64,000 nucleotides of DNA from an uncultured Enterobacteriaceae bacterium (lineage in GTDB: Bacteria > Pseudomonadota > Gammaproteobacteria > Enterobacterales > Enterobacteriaceae), in contig CAKZHC010000014.1 in NCBI GenBank assembly GCA_936920625.1, forward strand, positions 111,510 through 175,509, written 5' to 3'. The position numbers and the translations under genes were made by a program. The notes under the pieces are model-generated. The model was not told the DNA's origin. It saw only the letters and a program-made list of their open reading frames with translations, and made no database searches. Numbering within the stretch: the first letter of the stretch is position 1; each line of letters begins with the position of its first letter. This document shows positions 27,912-36,186 of the stretch, in pieces.

Positions 27912-29460
27912 ATGAAGAATGCATTCTCCTTTATCTGGTTTGCCAGTAATACCAGATTATCATCCCGCCAGATATTTTTATTTTACCTCATTGCATTATT
28001 CCTGTTTTGTTATCCGATTATAATTAATAATTACTACTTCTATGATGATAACCTGAGAACATTACACGCCAGTACGACGTGGTATAAAGAAGGCCGTGTT
28101 ATCGCAGATTATATTTATAATATAGTATCAGTGACGTCCGGGCAGCCCAATATTTTCCCTCTGTCAATGTTTATTGCAATTTTGGTGATGTCAATAGCAC
28201 TAACACGATTGGCCTGCCACTGGTTCATTACACCTGTCCTGTCGCAGTGCCTGATATTACTCCCTTTGTGGTATAATCCCTTTTCTCTTCAGTTACTCTC
28301 ATATCAATATGATTGTCTGACAGCAACTATCAGTTTTGCGATTGTTATCTCAACTATAACTTTAAACCATAAGATATCGATAAGTCAGATAATATCTACC
28401 GCTGTCATGATTTTTGTTTCTCTGGGTATCTACCAGCTGTCGTTACAGATTTATGCAGGCCTTGCTGCACTGGATATCTTATATCGCCAGTCCCAGTTAG
28501 TGAAATGCAATCAATTAATGAGAAGAATAATTATTTATGTGCTTTCATTAATAATAGGATACTTAATATATCACCTGACCATATATACAATGGTGACAGA
28601 TCACAGAGGCGGGGTTATTATACCAAATGCATCTGAAATTTTACAAAGAATAGATTTTATCAGCAGAAAAATCATACTGTTCATTACACCCGCAAATGTT
28701 ATCATTTTTAGCGGGCTATTAATATTCTCACTAGCGGGACTATTTTTTGCTATTTTTTGCTATTTTTTGCTATTTTTTGCTATTTTTTGCTATTTTTTGG
28801 CAGGAAATAAAACCAGCCCGGACGATGCTAATCCACAGAATATTGATTTGCATCATCACATTGACTATTACTATTATTAGTATCCTAGGAATACTGCTAT
28901 TCACAAAAAACTTTATACTGAATTCGTCAGCACGTATGCTTATCGGTACGGGTACCCTGCTGACTATGATGCTGCTTTACAGTTATCTTTTTTTGAATAA
29001 AATTAATACACGATGCACATTATTAAATACTGTACCATTGTTTGTTATGTTATCCTTTTCATACAGTTATGGCAATTTTATGCATCAAAAGAAAATTAAT
29101 GAAAACCGCCTAATACAATTATTTTTCTCCGATATAAACAACAATAAAATCCTTGCTGATGCTAAAACCATATATCTTGTCCAGCAAAGTAACAAATATA
29201 AAAATATATTTCCTGTTAATTGCACCGCACAAAAATCACCTGCATTAGAATATATTTTTGTATCCCATTATTTCTTTCTACCTAATCAACTGATGCTTAA
29301 TGGCATTACCAATATAAAATATTTTAAGGGTGCCCCTCCAGATAATCTGAAGCCTCAGTTCCAAAACAAATTCTGGCGCGTATACAGCGATGGTGAAAAC
29401 GCTTACATTATTTTCAAAAAAATTGATAGCCCCGCTATGATTTGCCACCAGACAGAATAG
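27912..29460 (+). CDS. GtrII-like O-antigen glucosyltransferase, phase-variable, OFF in this copy
   Basis: A polytopic membrane protein resembling the GtrII glucosyltransferase family, which adds glucosyl side groups to O-antigen from the periplasmic face. The N-terminus has the typical YDDNLRTLHAS and RVIADYIYNI segment after the first helix, then PLWYNPFSLQLLSYQYDCLTATIS. A tract of six CTATTTTTTG units (28740-28799) lies in the coding region. In this copy the first frame runs into a stop at 28880 (322 aa), while the C-terminal part (to 29460) is in the other frame. Loss of one unit, or gain of two, joins them into one protein of 512 aa (five copies). Start 27912 has a TAGGAG site. Because the unit has no stop in any frame, each copy number just extends a hydrophobic helix. 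Confidence 0.82.
28740..28799 (+). repeat. Six perfect tandem copies of a 10-bp unit inside a coding region
   Basis: CTATTTTTTG is repeated six times without error; the following base is G instead of C. Since 10 is not a multiple of 3, each gain or loss of a unit changes the reading frame of the host gene. This is the classic form of a slipped-strand contingency locus. Confidence 0.97.
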
Positions 29461-29717
29461 CTATCTAACACAACCGTATTATAATGCTGGCCGTGAACAC
29501 TATTCCTGCCATCAGCAGCTCGCTATTCTTACTTTTCAGAAGTAAGATTGTGCGTTGCGTCATTCACCACCTGTATATTATGCAGACACAGCACATGTTT
29601 GTTAAATTAATATAGCGTTTACCGCCGCTGCCTGGGTGACCTGACCATTCACTTTTCATGAAGAGTACGCATTTAAAACCATACTCTGGCAGAGCACGTC
29701 AGGCAGAGACACAATAA

Positions 29718-32315
29718 TTACACTGCGGTCTGAAAAATCACCTCGTCTGCCTTAGCAGTATATTGAAGTGACTGATCAAAATTAAGGTAACGGTAAATAT
29801 CCTCTGCACTGGTATTCACCTGACTGATAAAATGATGATACTCCTCCGGCGTTGGTAATCTGCCCAACAGCGCCGCTATCGCTGCCAATTCTGCGGAAGC
29901 AAGATAGACGTTCGCGCCGGTTCCCAGTCGGTTTGGAAAGTTACGGGTGGAGGTAGACACCACAGTCGCACCATCTGCTACCCGTGCCTGATTCCCCATG
30001 CAAAGTGAACAACCTGGGATCTCTATGCGTGCGCCACTGTTACCAAACACACTATAATAACCCTCTTCCGTTAGCTGCGCAGCATCCATCCTTGTCGGCG
30101 GAGCTACCCACAGACGAACAGGCAACTGGCCTTTATGGCTGTTCAATAATTTCCCCGCAGCGCGGAAATGACCAATATTAGTCATACAGGAGCCAATAAA
30201 CACCTCATCAATCTTACCTCCCTGAACTTCAGAAAGCAGACGTGCATCATCAGGATCGTTCGGCGCACACAAAATGGGCTGGCTAATCTCGTTAAGATTG
30301 ATCTCAATGACCGCGGCATATTGGGCATCAGCATCAGCCTCAAGCAACTGTGGGTCCCTTAGCCATTTCTCCATTTCCAAAATTCGCAGCTCGAGCGTGC
30401 GGCGATCGCCATAACCTTCCGCTATCATCCATTTCAGCAGCACAACATTTGAGTTGAGATATTCAATGACTGGCGCTTTATCCAGCTTGATAGTGCAGCC
30501 GGCAGCAGATCGCTCTGCTGATGCATCAGTGAGTTCGAATGCCTGCTCTACTTTAAGGTTCGGTAATCCTTCAATCTCGAGGATACGCCCTGAGAAGATG
30601 TTCTTCTTGCCCTTTTTATCAACGGTCAGCAGACCCTGTCTAATGGCATAGAGTGGAATAGCATGAACCAAATCGCGCAAAGTGATACCAGGCTGCATCT
30701 CTCCACTAAAGCGCACCAGAACCGACTCCGGCATGTCCAGAGGCATAACTCCCGTAGCAGCAGCAAAGGCTACCAGCCCCGAACCTGCCGGGAATGAAAT
30801 TCCAACGGGGAAACGGGTGTGAGAATCACCACCCGTACCAACGGTGTCGGGTAGTAACATACGATTCAGCCAGCTATGAATAACACCATCCCCTGGGCGA
30901 AGCGAAACACCACCCCGATTAATGATGAAATCGGGTAATGTATGCTGGGTAACAACATCGACTGGCTTGGGATAGGCAGCGGTGTGACAGAATGACTGCA
31001 TCACCAGGTCAGCTGAGAAGCCGAGACAGGCAAGGTCCTTCAGTTCATCACGAGTCATTGGCCCGGTAGTGTCCTGGGAGCCTACAGAGGTCATTTTGGG
31101 CTCACAGTAAGTACCTGGGCGAACACCTTCTGTGCCACAGGCCCGGCCCACCATTTTCTGAGCCAAAGTGTAGCCATGATTACTGCTGGCAACTTCTTTT
31201 GCTCTGCAGAATACATCGCTATCCGCGAGACCCAGCGACTGACGCGCACGGGCAGTCAATCCACGGCCAATAATCAACGGTATTCGTCCACCAGCACGCA
31301 CTTCATCAGGCAGGACATCCGTTTTCAGTTCAAAAGTTGCAAGCAATTCACCCGTCTGATTATTACGTATTTCGCCTTTATAAGGGAATATGTCAATAGT
31401 ATCGCCCATACTGAGTTTACTGACATCAACTTCAATCGGCAGGGCTCCTGCGTCCTCCATGGTATTAAAGAAAATGGGCGCAATTTTTCCGCCGAGAACC
31501 ACACCTCCCCCTCTTTTGTTGGGAACGTTCGGGATATTTTCGCCCATAAACCACAGTACCGAGTTAGTCGCAGATTTGCGAGACGAACCCGTTCCTACCA
31601 CATCACCAACGTAGGCCAAAGGCAATCCGCGCGCCTGTAGCGCTTTTATCTGTTCGATAGGGCCAACAACACCCGGCTGATCTGGTTCGATACCATCGCG
31701 GGAATTTTTTAGCATCGCCAGCGCATGAAGCGGAATATCCGGGCGTGACCATGCATCAGGGGCTGGGGAAAGGTCATCAGTATTAGTTTCACCTGTGACT
31801 TTAAATACCGTAACGCTTATTTTGTCTGCCAGTGGCGGGCGGCTCAGATACCATTCTGCCTCTGCCCAGCTGCGCATTACCTTTTGCGCGTGAAGATTTC
31901 CGGCTTTAGCTTTCTCTTCTACATCATAAAAGCTGTCAAACATTAGCAAGGTATGAGAGAGAGCGCTGGCGGCAACAGGAGCCAGCTTTTCATTATCAAG
32001 TGCTTCAATCAGTGGTTGGATATTATAGCCACCCTGCATAGTGCCCAGCAATTCAACGGCCTTTTCTGCTGTAATCAGTGGCGAGGTGGTTTCACCTCTG
32101 GCAATAGCAGCCAGGAAACCTGCTTTAACAAAAGCGGCTTCATCAGCACCGGGGGGAACGCGATGCGTCAGCAGATCAGTCAGGTACTGCTCCTGGCCAG
32201 CCGGTGGAGTTTTTAACAATTCAACTAATTCGGCCACGGTTGCCGCATCAAGGGGCTTGGGAACAACACCCAAAGCAGCACGCTCAAGGACATGCTTACG
32301 ATAATCTTCTAACAC
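29718..32315 (-). CDS. acnB: Aconitate hydratase B
   Basis: The main TCA-cycle aconitase, also able to bind mRNA when its cluster is lost. From a GTG at 32315, behind GAGGAA, the protein is 865 aa, exactly the E. coli length (VLEDYRKHVLERAA). The N-terminal HEAT-like domain is followed by the swivel domain (SPAPDAWSRPDIPLHALAML) and the catalytic core with the 4Fe-4S cysteines in GSCMTNIG and GCSLCMGN. No lesion. It sits downstream of the polysaccharide island and beside lpdA; yacL, which separates it from speD in E. coli, is not seen. Confidence 0.98.
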   Translation of the reverse strand: MLEDYRKHVLERAALGVVPKPLDAATVAELVELLKTPPAGQEQYLTDLLTHRVPPGADEAAFVKAGFLAAIARGETTSPLITAEKAVELLGTMQGGYNIQPLIEALDNEKLAPVAASALSHTLLMFDSFYDVEEKAKAGNLHAQKVMRSWAEAEWYLSRPPLADKISVTVFKVTGETNTDDLSPAPDAWSRPDIPLHALAMLKNSRDGIEPDQPGVVGPIEQIKALQARGLPLAYVGDVVGTGSSRKSATNSVLWFMGENIPNVPNKRGGGVVLGGKIAPIFFNTMEDAGALPIEVDVSKLSMGDTIDIFPYKGEIRNNQTGELLATFELKTDVLPDEVRAGGRIPLIIGRGLTARARQSLGLADSDVFCRAKEVASSNHGYTLAQKMVGRACGTEGVRPGTYCEPKMTSVGSQDTTGPMTRDELKDLACLGFSADLVMQSFCHTAAYPKPVDVVTQHTLPDFIINRGGVSLRPGDGVIHSWLNRMLLPDTVGTGGDSHTRFPVGISFPAGSGLVAFAAATGVMPLDMPESVLVRFSGEMQPGITLRDLVHAIPLYAIRQGLLTVDKKGKKNIFSGRILEIEGLPNLKVEQAFELTDASAERSAAGCTIKLDKAPVIEYLNSNVVLLKWMIAEGYGDRRTLELRILEMEKWLRDPQLLEADADAQYAAVIEINLNEISQPILCAPNDPDDARLLSEVQGGKIDEVFIGSCMTNIGHFRAAGKLLNSHKGQLPVRLWVAPPTRMDAAQLTEEGYYSVFGNSGARIEIPGCSLCMGNQARVADGATVVSTSTRNFPNRLGTGANVYLASAELAAIAALLGRLPTPEEYHHFISQVNTSAEDIYRYLNFDQSLQYTAKADEVIFQTAV

Positions 32316-32870
32316 GATGTTTTCCTCGTTTTCGTTGTAGTGGATCCATCGGACACAATCGATAGCCGCCACTTTTCTCAAGTAGCAGCGTAAATCACAA
32401 CTTACACGTGGTTGGTGAGACCAGAACCTGTCCTGCTTTAAGACGGCGGATAAAACCTTGCTGGCGGGTGAACGCTAAGCTCGCGATATCGCGCCTCCTC
32501 CGAGGCGGGGAGGGGAGGTACCCGGTCACGCGTAAGCCCAGCATAACAGATTCTTTGATTGCTGTTAACCTGCCAGGAATAACGCAACACATCCCAAAGT
32601 ACGTGCTGATGCATCATGATATACCGGTCGGCTGGCAGCATGTTATCCGCCCTGTTTGTAGCGGTATCACTGCGGCCCCGCTGTATAAATTGGGTTATTC
32701 AGGTCAGGCAGTTGGATGTGACGATATGAAATTCGCTAATCGTGCGCGAGGGAAAACAGCAAAGCTACACTCTGGACAGCAGGGCAGTTACCAGAAAAGC
32801 CATACCGGTCAAAAAATGGCCGGTATGGCGCGATCAGAATCGTTTTACTGCCCGCGGTACGCCTGACGCT
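32316..32870. other. Spacer between lpdA and acnB
   Basis: 555 bp holding the acnB promoter region, a GC-rich self-complementary patch near 32488-32520 and the terminator of the pyruvate dehydrogenase operon. A 152-codon frame on the plus strand overlaps that terminator and shows no known motif; I regard it as chance. Confidence 0.5.
32800..32828 (-). terminator. Terminator hairpin after lpdA
   Basis: CCATACCGG and CCGGTATGG form a perfect 9-bp stem around an 11-nt A/T-rich loop, followed on the minus strand by CTTTT, 43 nt after the lpdA stop. Confidence 0.7.
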
Positions 32871-34295
32871 TTACTTCTTTTTTGCTTTGGGATTGGGCAA
32901 ATCAGTAATGCTGCCATGGAAAATTTCAGCGGCCATACCGATAGATTCGTATAGTGTTGGGTGAGCGTGGATGGTCAGCGCAATATCCTCAGCATCGCAG
33001 CCCATTTCAATAGCCAGACCGATTTCGCCCAGAAGCTCGCCGCCATTAGTACCCACTACGGCGCCTCCGATTACCCGATGGTTCTCTTTATCGAAGATAA
33101 GCTTAGTGATACCGTCTGCGCAATCAGAAGCGATAGCGCGTCCGGAAGCAGCCCAAGGGAATATAGCCGTCTCAACACTAATACCCTGCGCTTTTGCTTC
33201 TTTTTCAGTCAGCCCCACCCATGCTACTTCAGGCTCTGTATAAGCAATAGAGGGGATTACTTTTGGATCAAAATAGTGTTTCATACCCGCGATAACTTCC
33301 GCGGCTACATGCCCCTCGTGCACACCTTTATGCGCCAGCATCGGTTGCCCGACAATATCACCAATAGCATAGATGTGGGACACATTAGTGCGCATCTGCT
33401 TATCAACGGTAATAAGGCCCCGATCATCAACTTCCACACCTGCATTACCTGCATCAAGTAATTTGCCGTTCGGTACACGTCCTATCGCCACCAGTACGGC
33501 ATCATAACGCTGCGGTGATTCTGGCGCTTTTCCTCCCTCCATTGAGACGTAGATACCATCTTCTTTGGCCTCAACAGCAGTAACTTTAGTTTCCAGTATC
33601 AGGTTAAATTGCTTGCTGATACGTTTGGTAAACGCTTTTACCACATCTTTGTCCGCCGCCGGGATCACCTGATCTAACATCTCAACAACATCGATCTGCG
33701 AACCCAAAGCACGATAGACTGTCCCCATCTCCAGGCCGATAATCCCTCCGCCCATTATCAGCAGGCGTTCAGGTACTTCTTTTAATTTAAGCGCATCGGT
33801 CGAGTCCCATATACGTGGGTCTTCGTGGGGAATAAATGGCAGCTGTATGGGCCGCGAACCGGCGGCGATAATTGCGTTTTCGAAAGTGATAGTTGTGGTA
33901 CCCTCCTCGCCTTCCACTTGCAGAGTGTGATCATCAGTGAATTTGCCAACACCCCCGACAACTTTCACTTTTCGCCCCTTCGCCATTCCAGCCAAACCTG
34001 ACGTTAGCTGGTTTATCACTTTCTCTTTCCACATACCAATCTTTTTGATATCGGTTGAGGGCTTACCAAACACAATACCGTGGGCTTCCAGTGCCTTCGC
34101 TTCTTCAATAACTTTTGCAACGTGTAGTAGTGCTTTGGATGGAATGCAACCCACATTCAGACAGACACCCCCGAGCGTGCTGTATCGCTCTACCAGTACG
34201 GTTTCCAGACCTAAATCCGCGCAGCGAAAAGCCGCCGAATAACCAGCCGGACCTGCGCCAAGTACCACGACCTGGGCTGTGATTTCTGTACTCAT
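32871..34295 (-). CDS. lpdA: Dihydrolipoyl dehydrogenase
   Basis: The E3 flavoprotein shared by the pyruvate and 2-oxoglutarate dehydrogenase complexes and glycine cleavage. 474 aa as in E. coli. FAD-binding GAGPAGYSAA near the start, redox disulfide Cys45/Cys50 in GGVCLNVGCIPSK, NAD-binding GGGIIGLEMG, and the catalytic His-Glu pair in HAHPTLYESIG. Start 34295 gives MSTEI; an immediately preceding ATG is possible. It follows aceF by 278 nt in the same direction. Confidence 0.98.
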   Translation of the reverse strand: MSTEITAQVVVLGAGPAGYSAAFRCADLGLETVLVERYSTLGGVCLNVGCIPSKALLHVAKVIEEAKALEAHGIVFGKPSTDIKKIGMWKEKVINQLTSGLAGMAKGRKVKVVGGVGKFTDDHTLQVEGEEGTTTITFENAIIAAGSRPIQLPFIPHEDPRIWDSTDALKLKEVPERLLIMGGGIIGLEMGTVYRALGSQIDVVEMLDQVIPAADKDVVKAFTKRISKQFNLILETKVTAVEAKEDGIYVSMEGGKAPESPQRYDAVLVAIGRVPNGKLLDAGNAGVEVDDRGLITVDKQMRTNVSHIYAIGDIVGQPMLAHKGVHEGHVAAEVIAGMKHYFDPKVIPSIAYTEPEVAWVGLTEKEAKAQGISVETAIFPWAASGRAIASDCADGITKLIFDKENHRVIGGAVVGTNGGELLGEIGLAIEMGCDAEDIALTIHAHPTLYESIGMAAEIFHGSITDLPNPKAKKK

Positions 34296-34573
34296 CATGA
34301 CCTCTTTTTTTATTGTCGGCGGGTCAGACACAGAACCTGTTAATCAGTGCCATTTCCCCTGCCGTTCCCAAAAGCTTTATCTGTTTATTGCTCACAGAGA
34401 TCCCGAAAGTTCCAGACAAAACTGATACGCGCTGGCACCTGATGAGACGGGGACGTAACGTCCTCTGCCAGCCGTAAAATTATCACCACCAGAGTTTACA
34501 GAATGAAGGATAAACTGCAAACGCTCCCTGAATCCTCAATTGACGGCCGGCAGAGTGAGCGGCCGTCAGGATA

Positions 34574-36172
34574 CTACATTACCAGACGGCGGATGTCGGA
34601 TAACAAAGTGCTAATAGTAGTCATAAAACGCGCACCATCAGCACCATCTATAACACGATGATCGAAGGAAAGTGACAGAGGTAACATCAGTCGTGGCACA
34701 AATTCTTTACCACTCCAGAGCGGTTCCATGCTGGATCGGGACACGCCGAGGATCGCTACTTCTGGCGCATTGATGATCGGTGTAAAAGAGGTAGTGCCCA
34801 ATCCACCAAGGCTGGAAATGGTAAAACATCCCCCCTGCATGTCTCCTGAGGTCAGCTTTCCTGCCCGCGCTTTTTTGGAAACATCCATCAGCTCGCGTGA
34901 CAACTGGATGATGCCCTTATTGTGAACATCTCTGAAAACCGGCACTAATAAGCCATTAGGCGTATCCACAGCAACGCCGATATTAATATATTTTTTCAGC
35001 GTGAGTTTATGACCATCCTGCGAAAGGGAGCTATTGAAACGCGGCATCTGCAAAAGCGCGAACGCCACCGCTTTCATGATGAAAACCACCGGAGTAATCT
35101 TCACCTCCAGCCTGCGCTTTTCCGCTTCCAGATTCTGCTGTTTACGAAACGCTTCCAGTTCGGTGATATCCGCCTTGTCAAAATGGGTAACATGGGGAAT
35201 CATCGTCCAGTTCCGGCTCAGATTGGCGCCAGAAATTTTCTGAATGCGGGTCAGTTCAACTTCTTCTATTTCACCAAAAGTGCTGAAATCAATTTGCGGC
35301 CACGGCAGCATGCCCGGCAAACCACCCGCTGAAGAGGCTGGCTGAGATTCCGCGCGTTTAACAGCCTCTTTGACATAAGCCTGAAGATCTTCTTTCAGAA
35401 TACGGCCTTTACGTCCTGACCCGGCGATCTTTTCCAGATTAACACCAAACTCACGTGCCAGACGGCGAATGACTGGGGTGGCATGAACATAAGCATCATT
35501 TTCAGTAAACGCTTCCTTGTGAGCTGGCGGCACGGATGCCGCTGCTACGGAAGGCTGCTTTTCAGTCGCAGTGGCTGTTACAGATGATTTTTCTGCTCCA
35601 GCGGAACTGGCCGCCGCCGCGCCGGTAACCTCAAATATCATGATCAGCGAGCCGGTGGTTACTTTATCACCTGTGCTGATTTTGATCTCCCGAACTCTGC
35701 CCGCAAACGGTGAGGGAACTTCCATGGAAGCTTTGTCGCCCTCCACCGTGATCAGCAACTGTTCAGCCTCAACATTATCACCCGGCTTCACCATTATCTC
35801 GGTCACTTCAACCTGATCATCACCAATATCAGGTACATTTACCTGTTTTTGTTCTGCCGCCGCCGGCTGCCCACCAGCGGTGGCTGCTGCCTGCTCAGGT
35901 TTCTCCTTTTCCGGCTGCGTCTTCGCCGGAGCCTGGGCTCCTTTCTCTTCGAACATCATGATAAGTGTGCCTGTTTTCACTTTATCACCCACAGACACTT
36001 TAAGCGCAGCAACCACCCCGGCCGTAGGAGAGGGCACTTCCATAGAGGCTTTATCCCCTTCTACCGTGATGAGTGATTGCTCTGCATCAACACTATCGCC
36101 AACTTTCACCAGCACTTCGGTGACTTCAACCTGGTCTGCACCGATATCCGGTACCTTGATTTCAATTGCCAT
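34574..36172 (-). CDS. aceF: Pyruvate dehydrogenase E2, dihydrolipoamide acetyltransferase
   Basis: The core acyltransferase of the pyruvate dehydrogenase complex. Two lipoyl domains are seen, each with GDKASME (lipoyl Lys41 and Lys147), separated by Ala/Pro-rich linkers; E. coli AceF (630 aa) has three, so this 532-aa protein is one domain shorter. Next come the E3-binding domain (HATPVIRRLAREFGVNLEKIAGSGRKGRILKEDL split over about 230-265) and the catalytic domain ending HRVIDGADGARF with the active-site His and Asp. 14 nt after aceE. Confidence 0.97.
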   Translation of the reverse strand: MAIEIKVPDIGADQVEVTEVLVKVGDSVDAEQSLITVEGDKASMEVPSPTAGVVAALKVSVGDKVKTGTLIMMFEEKGAQAPAKTQPEKEKPEQAAATAGGQPAAAEQKQVNVPDIGDDQVEVTEIMVKPGDNVEAEQLLITVEGDKASMEVPSPFAGRVREIKISTGDKVTTGSLIMIFEVTGAAAASSAGAEKSSVTATATEKQPSVAAASVPPAHKEAFTENDAYVHATPVIRRLAREFGVNLEKIAGSGRKGRILKEDLQAYVKEAVKRAESQPASSAGGLPGMLPWPQIDFSTFGEIEEVELTRIQKISGANLSRNWTMIPHVTHFDKADITELEAFRKQQNLEAEKRRLEVKITPVVFIMKAVAFALLQMPRFNSSLSQDGHKLTLKKYINIGVAVDTPNGLLVPVFRDVHNKGIIQLSRELMDVSKKARAGKLTSGDMQGGCFTISSLGGLGTTSFTPIINAPEVAILGVSRSSMEPLWSGKEFVPRLMLPLSLSFDHRVIDGADGARFMTTISTLLSDIRRLVM

Positions 36173-36186
36173 ATCGCGCTTACCTC

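Noticed and set aside
28740..28799. Repeat tract as a CRISPR-like or integration repeat
   Set aside because: Units are contiguous with no spacers and lie within a reading frame.
31176..31640. 154-codon plus-strand frame inside acnB
   Set aside because: Antisense shadow of acnB.
32408..32866. 152-codon frame between acnB and lpdA
   Set aside because: Overlaps the aceEF-lpd terminator hairpin, has no ribosome site or known motif.
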